From contig BOKW01000005.1 in assembly GCA_016861185.1 (NCBI GenBank), forward strand, positions 279,228-343,227: a stretch of 64,000 nt of DNA, in the 5' to 3' direction. Shown piece after piece: positions 45,660 through 57,421 of this stretch. This DNA is from Betaproteobacteria bacterium (GTDB lineage Bacteria > Pseudomonadota > Gammaproteobacteria > Burkholderiales > Burkholderiaceae_F). Every line of letters begins with the position of its first letter. The stretch's first letter is position 1. A program made the translations under genes and the position numbers. Under the pieces are notes generated by a model that worked only from the letters and a program-made list of their open reading frames with translations, was not told where the DNA came from and searched no databases.

Positions 45660-46349
45660 TCAGGCCGCCGCGCGTTCGTCTTCGAGCGAACGCGCGACTT
45701 CGGCAATCGAGTCGATGATGCGGTCGGCGCCCGCGGCGGCGATCGGCCGGCCGCGGTTGTAGCCGTAAGGCACGGCCCAGACGCGGATGCCGGCCGCGCG
45801 CGCGGTCGCGACGTCGACTTCCGAGTCGCCGACCAGCAGCGTGCGTTCGGGAGCGACGCGGAACCGGTGCATGCAATAGGTGGCGGGCAGCGGGTCGGGC
45901 TTCTTCGCGGCGAGCGTATCGCCGCAGATCACCAGATCCAGGTAGTCGCGCAGCCGGTGCGCGTCGAGCACCGCGTACGCGTAGCGCTCTTCCTTGTTGG
46001 TGACGACGGCCGTGCGTACGCCCGCGTAGCGCAGCGCGTCGAGCGTTTGCTCGACGTCGGCGAACACGCGGCTGCGCCGGCCGCAGTGGGCGAGATAGTG
46101 GTGGCCGAAAGCGGGCATCAGCGCGTCGAGCGTCGGCGCGCGGTCGGGAGCGAACGCGGCCGTGCGCAGGCTCGTCGCGAGCGCGGCGCGCAGCAGCTCG
46201 CGCGTGCCGTGGCCGATCCAGTCGCGCACGAGCTTTTCGTCGACACGCGGCAGCCGCTCGCCGGCGAGCAGCGCGTTGACTGCGTCGGCGATCTCCGGTG
46301 CGGTATCGATCAGCGTGCCGTCGAGATCGAACAGAACCAGCTCGAACAT
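45660..46349 (-). CDS. cbbZ: Phosphoglycolate phosphatase
   Basis: 229 aa HAD enzyme: motif [16 protein letters not shown], motif [16 protein letters not shown], motif [11 protein letters not shown], motif [17 protein letters not shown]. It removes 2-phosphoglycolate made by RuBisCO oxygenation. In the cbb operon, 8 bp after the transketolase stop. Length and motifs agree with Gph/CbbZ. Confidence 0.94.
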   Translation of the reverse strand: MFELVLFDLDGTLIDTAPEIADAVNALLAGERLPRVDEKLVRDWIGHGTRELLRAALATSLRTAAFAPDRAPTLDALMPAFGHHYLAHCGRRSRVFADVEQTLDALRYAGVRTAVVTNKEERYAYAVLDAHRLRDYLDLVICGDTLAAKKPDPLPATYCMHRFRVAPERTLLVGDSEVDVATARAAGIRVWAVPYGYNRGRPIAAAGADRIIDSIAEVARSLEDERAAA

Positions 46350-46357
46350 CGTTGCCC

Positions 46358-48394
46358 TCACTCGGCGGCGACGGCGTCGGCGCGCGCGACGCGCCGCACC
46401 GCTTCGACGACCGCGTTGGCGGTGACGCCGAAGTGCTCGTACAGCGCCGCGGCCGGCGCCGATTCGCCGAAGCTCGCCACGCCGATCACCTCGCCTTCGA
46501 GCCCGACGTACTTGCGCCAGAAGTCCGGATGCCCGGCCTCGATCGCCACGCGCGGCACGCCGCGCGGCAGCACCGACTCGCGCCACGCGGCCGGCTGCCG
46601 GTCGAAGACGCCGGTCGATGGCATCGACACGACGCGCACCGCGATGCCTTCGGCGGCGGCGAGCTTCTGCGCGTCGAGCGCCAGCGCCACCTCGGAGCCA
46701 GTCGCGATCACGACCACGTCGGGCGCGCGCTCGGCGTCGCGCAGCACATAGCCGCCGCGCGCGATCGTCGCCGCGTCGGCGCTCGCAACCTGCGGCAGGT
46801 TCTGGCGCGACAACAGCAGCGCGCTCGCCCCTTCCCTGCGCTCGAGCGCAGCCGTCCACGCGACCGCGGTCTCCACGCCGTCGCACGGTCGCCAGACGTC
46901 GAGACTGGGAATCACGCGCAGCGCCGTCGCGTGCTCGATTGGCTGATGCGTCGGTCCGTCTTCGCCGAGGCCGATCGAATCGTGCGTCAGCACGTGCACG
47001 ACGCGCTGCTTCATCAGCGCGCTCATGCGGATGCCCGAGCGCGCGTAGTCGGAGAAAACCGCAAACGTGCCGCCGTAAGGCACGAAGCCGCCGTGCAGCG
47101 CCACGCCGTTCATGATCGCCGCCATGCCGAATTCGCGCACGCCGTAGTGCACGTAATTGCCGTCGGCGTGCGAGTCGACGCCGCGCGAGGCCTTGACCGC
47201 CGTCAGGTTCGACCACGTGAGGTCCGCCGAGCCGCCGAGCAGCTCGGGCACGCGCGCCACCAGCAGTTCGAGCATCTGCTGCGAGGACTTGCGCGTGGCC
47301 GTCGGCGTCGTGACCGCACGCGCGGCTTCGACGAGTTCCTGCGCGAGCGCGCGCCAGTCGGCAGGCAGTTCGCCGCGAGAGCGGCGCTCGAATTCGACCG
47401 CCTCCGCCGGGTACTTCGCGCGGTATTGCGCGAACAGCGCCTGCCAGCGCGCTTCGGCCGCCGCGCCGGCCGCGCGCGCGTCCCACTGCGCGCGCAGCGC
47501 CGGCGGGACCTCGAACGCCGGATGCGGCCAGCCGAGCGCTTCGCGGGTGGCTTTCGCCTCGGCGGCGCCGAGCGGCGCGCCGTGCACTTCGTGTTTGCCC
47601 GCCATCGAAGGCGCGCCCCAGCCGATCGTCGTGCGGCAGACAATCAGCGAAGGCCGGTCGGCGCAGGCGAGCGCTTCGCGCGTGGCGCGTTCGACCGCGG
47701 CCGGGTCGTGGCCGTCGATGGGGCCGACCACGTTCCAGCCGTAGGCCTCGAAGCGCTTGCGCGTGTCGTCGCGGAACCAGCCGGTGACGTGGCCGTCGAT
47801 CGAAATGCCGTTGTCGTCGTAGTAGCAGACGAGCTTGGCGAGTCCGAAGATGCCGGCGAGCGAGCACGCTTCGTGGCTCACGCCTTCCATCAGGCAGCCG
47901 TCGCCGAGGAAGACGAAAGTGCGGTGATCGACGACCGGAAAGCCCGGCCGGTTGAAGCGCGCCGCGAGCAGCTTTTCGGCGAGCGCCATGCCGACCGCGT
48001 TCGCCAAGCCCTGGCCGAGCGGGCCGGTCGTGGTCTCCACGCCCGGCGTGAGCCCGGCCTCCGGATGGCCCGGCGTCTTCGAGTGAAGCTGGCGGAAGCG
48101 CTTCAGTTCGTCGAGCGGCAGGTCGTAGCCGGTCAGATGCAGCAATGCGTACAGCAGCATCGAGCCGTGACCGTTCGACAGCACGAAGCGGTCGCGGTCG
48201 GGCCACTGCGGATTGGCCGGGTTGTGCTTGAGGTGGCCGCGCCACAGCACTTCGGCGATATCGGCCATGCCCATCGGCATGCCCGGATGGCCGCTCTTCG
48301 CGGCCTCGACGGCGTCGATCGCCAGGAAGCGCAGCGCATTGGCCAGCGCGCGGCGCTCGTTCGCCCGGGCCGCGGGAAACTGCGGTGCGTTCAT
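46358..48394 (-). CDS. cbbT: Transketolase
   Basis: 678 aa. Thiamine-diphosphate enzyme. Motifs are [48 protein letters not shown] with the diphosphate-binding GDG, and [17 protein letters not shown]. It regenerates pentose phosphates in the cycle. The start is [17 protein letters not shown] at 48394; an in-frame upstream ATG at 48439 begins within the palindromic repeat and is rejected. It lies just after the repeat that separates it from prk. Confidence 0.95.
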   Translation of the reverse strand: MNAPQFPAARANERRALANALRFLAIDAVEAAKSGHPGMPMGMADIAEVLWRGHLKHNPANPQWPDRDRFVLSNGHGSMLLYALLHLTGYDLPLDELKRFRQLHSKTPGHPEAGLTPGVETTTGPLGQGLANAVGMALAEKLLAARFNRPGFPVVDHRTFVFLGDGCLMEGVSHEACSLAGIFGLAKLVCYYDDNGISIDGHVTGWFRDDTRKRFEAYGWNVVGPIDGHDPAAVERATREALACADRPSLIVCRTTIGWGAPSMAGKHEVHGAPLGAAEAKATREALGWPHPAFEVPPALRAQWDARAAGAAAEARWQALFAQYRAKYPAEAVEFERRSRGELPADWRALAQELVEAARAVTTPTATRKSSQQMLELLVARVPELLGGSADLTWSNLTAVKASRGVDSHADGNYVHYGVREFGMAAIMNGVALHGGFVPYGGTFAVFSDYARSGIRMSALMKQRVVHVLTHDSIGLGEDGPTHQPIEHATALRVIPSLDVWRPCDGVETAVAWTAALERREGASALLLSRQNLPQVASADAATIARGGYVLRDAERAPDVVVIATGSEVALALDAQKLAAAEGIAVRVVSMPSTGVFDRQPAAWRESVLPRGVPRVAIEAGHPDFWRKYVGLEGEVIGVASFGESAPAAALYEHFGVTANAVVEAVRRVARADAVAAE

Positions 48395-48426
48395 CGCAAC
48401 GTTCCTCAAATCAAAGGATTTGTCCA

Positions 48427-48488
48427 ACCACCGAGACACCGAGAACGGCCTTTTTGGTTCTTCTCTGTGCTCTCCGTGTCTCGGTGGT
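48427..48488. repeat. Palindromic interspersed repeat, copy 4
   Basis: ACCACCGAGACACCGAGAA at one end, CTCCGTGTCTCGGTGGT at the other. Same family as the elements at 20167-20330. Here it sits inside the cbb operon between the phosphoribulokinase and transketolase genes. Confidence 0.8.
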
Positions 48489-48502
48489 GAATTCGTTTCA
48501 GA

Positions 48503-49375
48503 TCACGCGCGCTTCTTCAGATCCATCAGCCGCAGGATCATCGGCGTGAAGATCAGCTGCATCGCCAGGCCCATCTTGCCGCCGGGAACGACGATGTTGT
48601 TCGGGCGGCTCATCCACGAGTCGTGCAGCATCGACAGCAGGTACGGGAAGTCGATGCCCTTCGGGTTGGCGAAGCGGATCACGACCATGCTCTCGTCGGC
48701 GCTCGGGATGTCGGCGGCGATGAACGGATTGGACGTGTCCACCGTCGGCACGCGCTGGAAGTTCACGTGCGTGCGGGAGAACTGCGGGACGATGTAGTTC
48801 ACGTAGTCGGGCATGCGGCGCAGGATCGTGTCGACCACCGCCTCCTGCGAGTAGCCGCGCAGGCTCTTGTCGCGGTGCAGCTTCTGGATCCACTCGAGGT
48901 TGATGATCGGCACCACGCCGACCAGCAGGTCGACGTGGCGCGCGACGTTCGCCTCGGGCCCCACGTAGCCGGCGTGCAGCCCTTCGTAGAACATCAGGTC
49001 GGTGTCGGGTTCGATGTCCTGCCACGGCGTGAAGGTGCCGGGCTCCTGCTTGTACGGCTCGGCTTCACCGGCATCGTGCAGGTACTTGCGCACCTTGCCT
49101 CTGCCGGTTTCGCCGTAGCCGCGGAACAGCGCTTCGAGCTCGGCGAACAGGTTGTTCTCGGGTCCGAAGTGGCTCAGGTGCTTGTTGCCCGCCGCCTCGG
49201 CCTGCTTCATCTTCTCGCGCATCGCCTTGCGGTCGTAGCGATGGAACGAGTCGCCCTCGACCACCTGCGCCTTGATGCCCTCGCGGCGGAAGATGTGCTG
49301 GAAGCTCTTCATCACGGTCGTGGTGCCCGCGCCGCTGGAGCCGGTCACGGCGATGATCGGATGCTTGGTGGACAT
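48503..49375 (-). CDS. cbbP: Phosphoribulokinase
   Basis: 290 aa, the proteobacterial-type length. P-loop VTGSSGAGTTTVMKS near residues 10-24, then VVEGDSFHRYDRKAMREKMK, FYEGLHAGYVGPEANVARHV and RRMPDYVNYIVPQFSRTHVN, all typical of bacterial PRK. It makes ribulose-1,5-bisphosphate, one of the two enzymes unique to the Calvin cycle. Encoded downstream of fbp. Confidence 0.97.
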   Translation of the reverse strand: MSTKHPIIAVTGSSGAGTTTVMKSFQHIFRREGIKAQVVEGDSFHRYDRKAMREKMKQAEAAGNKHLSHFGPENNLFAELEALFRGYGETGRGKVRKYLHDAGEAEPYKQEPGTFTPWQDIEPDTDLMFYEGLHAGYVGPEANVARHVDLLVGVVPIINLEWIQKLHRDKSLRGYSQEAVVDTILRRMPDYVNYIVPQFSRTHVNFQRVPTVDTSNPFIAADIPSADESMVVIRFANPKGIDFPYLLSMLHDSWMSRPNNIVVPGGKMGLAMQLIFTPMILRLMDLKKRA

Positions 49376-49433
49376 GCGTGCCTCGGCGGTTCGGTTAAGT
49401 GTTCTTCGTGGGACTTGCGTGCTGGATCGATCG

Positions 49434-49518
49434 CCTCACCCTAGCCCTCTCCCCATGTCTGGGGAGAGGGAACTGAACACCCTCTCCCCGGAAACGGGGA
49501 GAGGGTGGGGGTGGGGGG
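49434..49518. repeat. CCCTCTCCCC-type palindromic repeat inside the cbb operon
   Basis: Two hairpins: CCCTCTCCCC-ATGTCT-GGGGAGAGGG and CCTCTCCCC-GGAAAC-GGGGAGAGG, with a purine-rich flank. A very common dispersed element. It lies between fbp and prk. Confidence 0.8.
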
Positions 49519-49538
49519 CTCCTCCGATCGTGCGGTCC

Positions 49539-50630
49539 TCACGCCCGCGCCTCCGGCCGGTACAGCGAGCGCTCGTTGAACAGCGGCGAGATGTAGGGCT
49601 TGTCCTCGCCGCGGTCGTATTCGTGGTGATAGCGGACGATGCGCTCGACTTCGGCCTTCGAGCCGAGGATCACCGGCACGCGCTGGTGCAGCTCGGCCGG
49701 CGCGACGTCGAGGATGGGCGCGCGGCCCGTGGAGGCGGCGCCGCCGGCCTGCTCGATCAGCAGGCTCATCGGATTGGCCTCGTACAGCAGCCGCAGCCGG
49801 CCCGGCTTGCTCGGGTCCTTGCTGTCGCGCGGGTACATGAACACGCCGCCGCGCATCAGGATGCGATGCACGTCGGCGACCATCGACGCGATCCAGCGCA
49901 TGTTGAAGTCGCGCCCGCGCACGCCCGTCTTGCCGGCCTTGCATTCGGTCACGTAGCGCGCGACCGGCGGCTCCCAGAAGCGTTCGTTCGACACGTTGAT
50001 CGCGAACTCGGACGTCTCCTCCGGAACCCGCAGGTCGGGGTGCGTCATGATGAAGTTGCCGACCTCGCGGTCGAGCGTGAAGCCGTGCGTGCCGTGTCCG
50101 ACGGTCAGCACCAGCATCGTCGCCGGTCCGTAGATCGCGTAGCCGGCCGCGACCTGTTTCGTTCCCGGCTGCAGGAAGTCCGCGGTCGTCGGCGCCGCCT
50201 TGCCGTCGTGCCGGAGCACCGAAAAGATCGTTCCGACCGAGACGTTGACGTCGATGTTGCTCGAGCCGTCGAGCGGGTCGAACACGAGCAGGTACTCGCC
50301 GCGCTGGTACTGCGCAGGGATCGCGTACGGCGCCTCCATCTCCTCGGACACCATGCCGGCGAGCAGGCCGCCCCATTCGCAGTGGCTGACGATCGCTTCG
50401 TTGGTCAGCACGTCGAGCGGCTTCTGCACGTCGCCCGCGCTGTTGCGCAGTTCCGCGCCGCCGAGCGGCGAGGCGATGCCCGGCCCGAGTGCGCCGCGGC
50501 CCACCATCGCCGAAATCGCCTTGGTCGCCGCGGCGACGTCGACGAGCAGCGCGGCGAGTGCGCTCTGCCCGGGCGCGTCCCGAAGTTGCTCGATCAGGAA
50601 TTTCGACAGCGTCGTTCTTCCGAGATGCAT
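49539..50630 (-). CDS. cbbF: Class I fructose-1,6-bisphosphatase
   Basis: 363 aa. Metal-binding acid cluster [29 protein letters not shown] and the helix [18 protein letters not shown] are characteristic. It dephosphorylates fructose-1,6-bisphosphate (often also sedoheptulose bisphosphate in autotrophs). It starts 7 bp after the cbbX stop, so the two are tightly linked. Confidence 0.96.
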   Translation of the reverse strand: MHLGRTTLSKFLIEQLRDAPGQSALAALLVDVAAATKAISAMVGRGALGPGIASPLGGAELRNSAGDVQKPLDVLTNEAIVSHCEWGGLLAGMVSEEMEAPYAIPAQYQRGEYLLVFDPLDGSSNIDVNVSVGTIFSVLRHDGKAAPTTADFLQPGTKQVAAGYAIYGPATMLVLTVGHGTHGFTLDREVGNFIMTHPDLRVPEETSEFAINVSNERFWEPPVARYVTECKAGKTGVRGRDFNMRWIASMVADVHRILMRGGVFMYPRDSKDPSKPGRLRLLYEANPMSLLIEQAGGAASTGRAPILDVAPAELHQRVPVILGSKAEVERIVRYHHEYDRGEDKPYISPLFNERSLYRPEARA

Positions 50631-50637
50631 CGTCGTC

Positions 50638-51552
50638 TCACGTGGCTTTGGAATCCGTTGCGCCGGCGCCGAACACGCGCGAGGCGCGGATGTCAGCGGC
50701 GTCGATCAGCGTCAGCTCGGCGGGCGAGATCGCGGTGCCGGCACCGAGCGCGGCGTCGAAGATGCGGTTGGCCTGCCGCAGCCGCGCGCGGTCGAGCGCG
50801 TTGCGGATCGAGCGCGCGTTGGCGAAGTGCGGCTGGCGGATGCGGTGGTCGATGTACTCGCGCAGCGCGGCGAGCGACGCGGCGTCGAAGCGGTAGTTCA
50901 TCTGCCCGGCCATCTTCTGCGCGATCGCCAGCAGCTCCTCGGGCGTGTAGTCGGGGAAGTCGATGTGATGCGCGATGCGCGAGCTCATGCCGGGGTTGGA
51001 GCGGAAGAACGTATTCATCCGGTCCTTGTAGCCGGCCAGGATCACGACCAGGTCGTCGCGGTTGTTCTCCATCACCTGCAGCAGGATCTCGATCGCCTCC
51101 TGCCCGTAGTCGCGCTCGTTCTCGGGGCGGTACAGGTAGTACGCCTCGTCGATGAAGAGCACGCCACCCATCGCGCGCTTGAGCACATCCTTCGTCTTCG
51201 GCGCGGTGTGGCCGATGTACTGGCCGACGAGATCGTCGCGCGTGACGCTGACGACGTGCCCTTTGCGCACGTAGCCAAGGCGGTGCAGGATCTGCGCCAT
51301 CCGCAGCGCGACCGTCGTCTTGCCGGTGCCGGGATTGCCGGTGAAGCTCATGTGCAGCGACGGCGTGGCGCCTTCGAGGCCGAGCTGCTTGCGCGCGCGC
51401 GAGACGACGAGAAAGGCGGCGATTTCGCGGATGCGCTTCTTCACCGGCGCCAGCCCCACCAGCTCGCGGTCGAGCTGGTCGAGTACGTCCTGCACCTGCG
51501 CTTCCTGCAGGATCGCGCGCAGATCCACCGTGGGTGCGTCGGCTGCGTTCAT
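50638..51552 (-). CDS. cbbX: RuBisCO activase CbbX
   Basis: 304 aa AAA+ protein. Walker [10 protein letters not shown] near residues 72-80, Walker [12 protein letters not shown], pore-loop region [15 protein letters not shown], and sensor 1/arginine-finger-type motifs [12 protein letters not shown] and [14 protein letters not shown]. CbbX removes inhibitory sugar phosphates from red-type RuBisCO by pulling on the large-subunit C-terminus. It is encoded downstream of cbbS after a hairpin. Confidence 0.97.
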   Translation of the reverse strand: MNAADAPTVDLRAILQEAQVQDVLDQLDRELVGLAPVKKRIREIAAFLVVSRARKQLGLEGATPSLHMSFTGNPGTGKTTVALRMAQILHRLGYVRKGHVVSVTRDDLVGQYIGHTAPKTKDVLKRAMGGVLFIDEAYYLYRPENERDYGQEAIEILLQVMENNRDDLVVILAGYKDRMNTFFRSNPGMSSRIAHHIDFPDYTPEELLAIAQKMAGQMNYRFDAASLAALREYIDHRIRQPHFANARSIRNALDRARLRQANRIFDAALGAGTAISPAELTLIDAADIRASRVFGAGATDSKAT

Positions 51553-51561
51553 GTCCCTCTC

Positions 51562-51602
51562 CGCCTTTTTTCAGCGCTCGCTGCACAAGCGCTGGAAAAA
51601 GG
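51562..51602 (-). promoter_or_regulatory. Hairpin between cbbS and cbbX
   Basis: GCCTTTTTTCAGCGCT (51562-51577) pairs with AGCGCTGGAAAAAGGC (51587-51602), a near-perfect 15-16 bp stem with a 9-base loop. No T-tract follows on the minus strand; the cbbX ribosome binding site GGAGAGGG comes immediately after. It may stabilise the cbbLS message or reduce readthrough into cbbX. Confidence 0.7.
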
Positions 51603-51675
51603 CCCGCAGTCCCAGAGGAAGGAGGAGAAGACGGGCCGCGGGCACGAGGAGACTCCAAACCGCAACGCGATCGGA

Positions 51676-52092
51676 TCAATAGCGGCGGCCCGCCGGTTTG
51701 TCGGTCGCGTACGAGTGCGTCGTGTAGCGGATCGTGCGGCCGGCGGCTTCCTGCCGCACGAGGCCGAAGCCCGGCTCGTCGGCGGGACGGTGCACGATGA
51801 ACGACAGGCACATCGACTCCACGCCGCGCGTGTTGTCGAACGCGTTGACCTTGATGTAGCAGTTGGGATGCGCCTTGCGGCAGGCGTTGACCTCGTACAG
51901 CACGCCCGCGCCGTCCTTGATCGTGAACATCGGCAGGCCCCACATCTCCCAGTACGTGTTGCGCGGATGCGGGTCGTCGGTGTACTCGACCGAAAGCGCC
52001 CAGCCCTTGGAGAGCGCGTAGTCGACCTGCGCGCGGATCTCGTCGTCGGTGAGGTCGGGGAGGAATGAGAACGTTCCTTGTGTGATGCGCAT
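51676..52092 (-). CDS. cbbS: RuBisCO small subunit, red type
   Basis: 138 aa. Begins [19 protein letters not shown], with [10 protein letters not shown] and the extended C-terminus ([20 protein letters not shown]) typical of form IC/ID red-type small subunits. It lies 14 bp downstream of cbbL. The ATG at 52090-52092 agrees with the family start. Confidence 0.97.
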   Translation of the reverse strand: MRITQGTFSFLPDLTDDEIRAQVDYALSKGWALSVEYTDDPHPRNTYWEMWGLPMFTIKDGAGVLYEVNACRKAHPNCYIKVNAFDNTRGVESMCLSFIVHRPADEPGFGLVRQEAAGRTIRYTTHSYATDKPAGRRY

Positions 52093-52106
52093 GAGCGTCT
52101 CCGTAA

Positions 52107-53670
<1,564 letters not shown>

Positions 53671-54618
53671 ATGAAGAACGTCACGCTGCGCCAGCTCCGG
53701 GTTTTCGCGTCGGCGGCCAAACACCTGAGCTTTGGCAAAGCGGCCGAAGAGTTGCACCTGACGCCGCCGGCGGTCTCGATGCAGGTGCGCGAACTGGAGC
53801 AGCAGGTCGGGCTGCCGCTGTTCGACCGCACCGGGCGGCAGGTCGCATTGACCGTCACCGGTGAGTACTTGCTCGTCTACGTGCGCAAGATCCTCGCGAC
53901 CCTGAAGGATGCGGAGGACGCGGTCGCGCGCTTTCGCGGGCTGCAGGGCGGACGGCTCGTGATCGGCATGGTCAGCACCGCCAAGTACTTCCTGCCGCGG
54001 CTGCTCGCGCAGTTCCGCGAAGAGCACCCGGAAGTCGAGATCCGGCTCGTCGTCAGCGGCAACCGCGAACAGTTGGTCGCGGCGATGCAGAGGAACGAAG
54101 TCGATCTGGCCGTGATGGGACGGCCGCCGCGCGAGATCGCCACGCGCGCCGAGCCCTTTGCCGCGCACCCGCACGTGATCGTCACGCCGCCCGACCATGC
54201 GCTGGCGAAAACGATGGGTCACGTACCGGCGCTCGCGCTCGCGAACTTTCCGTTCATCGTGCGCGAGCCGGGCTCGGGCACGCGCGCGGCGATGGAGAAG
54301 TACTTCGCCGACCACCGCATCGAGCCGCGCATCGCGATGGAAATGGCGAGCAACGAATCGATCAAGCAGGCCGTGATGGCCGGCCTGGGGATCGCGTTCC
54401 TTTCGCTGCACACGATCGGGCTGGAGCTGAAATCCGGCTTGCTCGCCACGCCCGACGTGGAAGGGCTGCCGATCGTTCGGCGCTGGTACGTCGTCAACAA
54501 CCTCGCGAAGGTGCTGTCGCCGGCGGCGGAGGCGTTCCGCTACTTCATCCTCGAACGCGGCGAAAGCTTTCTCGCGAAGGAGTTCGGCACGCTGCAGCCG
54601 ACCGGCGAAACGGCCTGA
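53671..54618 (+). CDS. cbbR: LysR-type regulator CbbR
   Basis: 315 aa. Helix-turn-helix at residues 5-60: [20 protein letters not shown] then [20 protein letters not shown]. The C-terminal effector domain contains [14 protein letters not shown] and [17 protein letters not shown], matching CbbR rather than a general LysR. It senses Calvin-cycle metabolites and activates the divergent cbb operon. The start has no strong ribosome binding site (TTCCTT precedes it). Confidence 0.95.
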   Translation: MKNVTLRQLRVFASAAKHLSFGKAAEELHLTPPAVSMQVRELEQQVGLPLFDRTGRQVALTVTGEYLLVYVRKILATLKDAEDAVARFRGLQGGRLVIGMVSTAKYFLPRLLAQFREEHPEVEIRLVVSGNREQLVAAMQRNEVDLAVMGRPPREIATRAEPFAAHPHVIVTPPDHALAKTMGHVPALALANFPFIVREPGSGTRAAMEKYFADHRIEPRIAMEMASNESIKQAVMAGLGIAFLSLHTIGLELKSGLLATPDVEGLPIVRRWYVVNNLAKVLSPAAEAFRYFILERGESFLAKEFGTLQPTGETA

Positions 54619-54625
54619 CGCGCGC

Positions 54626-55420
54626 TCAGCGCGGCGGATCGGGCACGAAACCGAGCTGCGATCCGGGGAACGGATTCGGCTGCGGCCGCGGCGATGGAAT
54701 CACGCCCATCGCGACGAGATTGGCGTGGCTGTCGTAGTGAATCGTCACGATCTCGTCCGGCGTCGGTCGCGCGCGCTCGAAGTCGGTGTAGGTCACGCGC
54801 GAGGTTTCGCTGCGGCCGTGACCGGTGCCGAGCCGCTCCTCCTTCGCGAGCGCACGTGCCTCGCCGCTTGCGCTCTCGCTGCGCGTCGCCGGTGCGGCGG
54901 GGCCGGTATCGGCTGCCGACTCGTTCGAGCGCGTCGGCGCGGGCGGCGCGACCGACAGCGGTTCGACCGGCTTCGGTTTCTCGCGGAAGATCGCCACGCC
55001 GATCACGCCCACGTGATCGGGCCGCCCGGTGCGCGCGGCATACGAATCCGGCAGCGCGGTGAACTCGAACGCTGCGACGCGCGACGTGCTCTTGCGCCAG
55101 CCGGTGATCTGGCTGAACTGCCCGCGCTCGAGCACGTAACCCGCCTGATCCCAGCCTGCCGTTTCGCCCGACACGGCGTTGATGCCGTCGACCGAAATCA
55201 CCGTCAACACGCGCGCGCCGCTGCGGTTGGCGAGCGCGACCGCGTAGCGGTTGCCGGGCGTTCCGGCCACCCACCATCGGCCCTGGTGCCGGTACATCGG
55301 CAAGGTTTGTCCGGTCGTGCGGTCGACGACCTGCACGTCGGCGATCGAGCCGACGGCCGCGGCCGGACCGGCGGCCGAGATCAGCGCGGCGAAGGCCGCG
55401 GCAAACATTGGCTTGGGCAT
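54626..55420 (-). CDS. Exported protein of unknown function
   Basis: 264 aa, signal peptide ([15 protein letters not shown]). The N-terminal ~130 residues are beta-rich ([40 protein letters not shown]), then an acidic/Pro-rich linker and a C-terminal ~50 residues reading [20 protein letters not shown]. Seen as a conserved hypothetical in betaproteobacteria; function unknown. Convergent with cbbR. Confidence 0.72.
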   Translation of the reverse strand: MPKPMFAAAFAALISAAGPAAAVGSIADVQVVDRTTGQTLPMYRHQGRWWVAGTPGNRYAVALANRSGARVLTVISVDGINAVSGETAGWDQAGYVLERGQFSQITGWRKSTSRVAAFEFTALPDSYAARTGRPDHVGVIGVAIFREKPKPVEPLSVAPPAPTRSNESAADTGPAAPATRSESASGEARALAKEERLGTGHGRSETSRVTYTDFERARPTPDEIVTIHYDSHANLVAMGVIPSPRPQPNPFPGSQLGFVPDPPR

Positions 55421-55515
55421 CCTCGTCTCCTCGTGTGGCGGGCGGACAAGGCGGTGAACGACGCGCTCGGGCGCCGGGGGTTAACCGTCCGTCGGTCCCG
55501 GAGCAGAATTCGAGC

Positions 55516-55998
55516 GTGCGCTTCGAACACCTGGTTCAGATCAACGACCCGCTGATCCCGCTGCTCGACCCGCTGACGCGCGAGCAGCTCTGGCGCGGGC
55601 TGGTGCGCCGCGCCGAGGAGCCGACGCTGTTCGTGCTCGCGCTCGAGGGCGCGACCGTGCACGCGCGCGAGCGATCCGGCGACGTCGTCGAGCTGGTCCG
55701 CACGCTGGACTTCGGCGCCTTCACCGTCGACGACCGCGTTCGGCTGTATCCGCTCGACCGCACCGAAACGCGCACCGCGGCGACCGACCGCTGGCCCGCA
55801 AGCCGGCTCACGATCCGCATCGAGGAGCCGGGGCCCGACGCCCTTTTCCTGCGCTTCACCTACGAGTCCGACGAGGCCGAGGCCGACGGCGAGTTGGACG
55901 CCGTCACCGCCACCCTGCGCCGGCGCGCTTACGAAAGCGCGGACCTGGACACCGTGCAGCGGATCCGCGAACTGGCGCAGCGCGGGGAGCTGGGTTGA
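55516..55998 (+). CDS. SRPBCC-fold protein, DUF1857/AtaL-like
   Basis: 160 aa from GTG at 55516. FEHLVQINDPLIPLLDPLTREQLW then GLVRRAEEPTLFVLALEG match the DUF1857/AtaL-like SRPBCC family, small ligand-binding proteins. No catalytic motif known. Followed after 31 bp by a VOC-domain gene on the same strand. Confidence 0.8.
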   Translation: MRFEHLVQINDPLIPLLDPLTREQLWRGLVRRAEEPTLFVLALEGATVHARERSGDVVELVRTLDFGAFTVDDRVRLYPLDRTETRTAATDRWPASRLTIRIEEPGPDALFLRFTYESDEAEADGELDAVTATLRRRAYESADLDTVQRIRELAQRGELG

Positions 55999-56029
55999 AG
56001 CGCGGCGCGCGCGAACCGGGGAGGAAACG

Positions 56030-56392
56030 ATGGCAACGATCCGCTATCTCGTGAACGACGTCGATGCGGCGCTCCCCTTTTACGCCGCGCTCGGCTTCGT
56101 CGAAACGCAGCGTTGGGGCCGGCCCTTCGCGATGCTCGCGCGCGGCGACCTGACGCTGTGGTTAAGCGGCCCCGGCACCTCGGCCGCGCGGCCGCTCGCG
56201 GACGGTTCCGTGCCCGCGCCCGGCGGCTGGAACCGCATCGTCGTCGAAGTCGACGACCTGCCCGCCGCGATGGCTTCGCTCGCGCAAACGGGTGCGCGCT
56301 TCCGCAGCGAGCCGGTGTCCGGCCCGGGCGGAACGCAGGTGCTGGTGGAGGATCCTTCCGGCAATCCGATCGAGCTGTTCTGCGCCCGCTGA
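56030..56392 (+). CDS. VOC (glyoxalase/bleomycin-resistance) family protein
   Basis: 120 aa, one VOC domain. IRYLVNDVDAALPFYAALGF and QVLVEDPSGNPIELFC carry the beta-alpha-beta-beta-beta pattern; Glu in PIELF is a likely metal-ligand position. The substrate is unknown. GGGGAGGAAACG ribosome binding site. Convergent with the phospholipase gene (6-bp gap). Confidence 0.88.
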   Translation: MATIRYLVNDVDAALPFYAALGFVETQRWGRPFAMLARGDLTLWLSGPGTSAARPLADGSVPAPGGWNRIVVEVDDLPAAMASLAQTGARFRSEPVSGPGGTQVLVEDPSGNPIELFCAR

Positions 56393-56398
56393 GCACCC

Positions 56399-57421
56399 TC
56401 ACAGCCAGTCCGCGAGCGCGATGCCGATGCCGAACGTGTTCTGCCGCACGTTGTAGTCGATCAGGCTCTCGCCGTAGCCGGTGAAGTACTGCACGTGGCC
56501 GCGCACGCGCCGGTGCAGCGGAAAGGTCCACGACAGCTGCGCGGCGCCCTTGCCGCTCGCCGGGTTGTAGCGGGCCAGCGCCGACAGCGTGTGTTCGCGC
56601 CAGCGATAGACGCCGACGACGTCGCCGTGGCCGAGATAGCGCGTGATGTCGGGGTTGTCGTCCTTCTCCGCGGGCTCCTTGATGCGCACCCACGGACGCA
56701 CGAGCAGGCCGAAGTCGCCGCGGTCGAAACCGAGCGTCAGCGTGGCGCGGTTCCAGCTCCGCGACAGCGGCTCGGAGCGGCCGTTCGACTGGTGGTTGAT
56801 GCCGATCGCGACGAGCCGCAAGCGCCAGCCGAGCACGCTGCGATCCGGATGGAACGCCAGCATCGCCTCGGGCTCGTAGTTCGTTTCGCGGAACGGCCGC
56901 GACAGGCCCGGGTTGTAGACCTGCCACTGGCTCTGCTGCGTGTAGCCGGCCCAGATCGAAGCGCCGAACCAGTCCTCGAAGTCGGCGAGCTTGACCTTGA
57001 AGCTCACCTGGTACTTCGCTTCGGTCGGCCGCACCGATTGCGGTTCGGCTAGCGGCGGCTTCGAAGGCGAAGTCGGCAGCTCGTTCGGCGCGTCGCTGTA
57101 GCGCGCGAGCAGGAAATAGCTCGGCTTGTGCGGGCGCAGGTCGAAGCGACTGTCGCGGCCTTCGACGCCGATCGCCCAGCGCTCGCGCAGCAGCGACGCT
57201 TCGCCGCCGGTCACCGGCGCGATCAGGGGCGTCGGCTCGCTCTGCGTCGGCCCGCCGGCCGTCGGCGGAACAAGACGATCGAAACATGCGAGCCGCGCCG
57301 ACGGGTCCGCGATGCGCGCGCAAGCCTCCAGCTCGGCGCGCTCGACGGCGTCGGCGGTCGACGGACGCGCAGCGGACGCGATCAGCACGGCCGCCGCCGC
57401 GACCACGATTCGGTTCCTCAT
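56399..57421 (-). CDS. Outer-membrane phospholipase A1 (PldA family)
   Basis: 340 aa from ATG at 57421 with a signal peptide. Catalytic His210 and Ser212 lie in GINHQSNGRSEPLSRSWNR, and the C-terminal barrel strand YFTGYGESLIDYNVRQNTF matches PldA/OMPLA. The N-terminal ~60 residues before the barrel have a Cys pair (LEACARI; RLACFDR), an insertion common in betaproteobacterial copies. It hydrolyses phospholipids misplaced in the outer membrane. Divergent from fadL-like gene across a region with a CRP-type site. Confidence 0.93.
   Translation of the reverse strand: MRNRIVVAAAAVLIASAARPSTADAVERAELEACARIADPSARLACFDRLVPPTAGGPTQSEPTPLIAPVTGGEASLLRERWAIGVEGRDSRFDLRPHKPSYFLLARYSDAPNELPTSPSKPPLAEPQSVRPTEAKYQVSFKVKLADFEDWFGASIWAGYTQQSQWQVYNPGLSRPFRETNYEPEAMLAFHPDRSVLGWRLRLVAIGINHQSNGRSEPLSRSWNRATLTLGFDRGDFGLLVRPWVRIKEPAEKDDNPDITRYLGHGDVVGVYRWREHTLSALARYNPASGKGAAQLSWTFPLHRRVRGHVQYFTGYGESLIDYNVRQNTFGIGIALADWL

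Noticed and set aside
48395..48439. Upstream ATG of transketolase
   Set aside because: It starts within the palindromic repeat, and the extra residues do not occur in transketolases.
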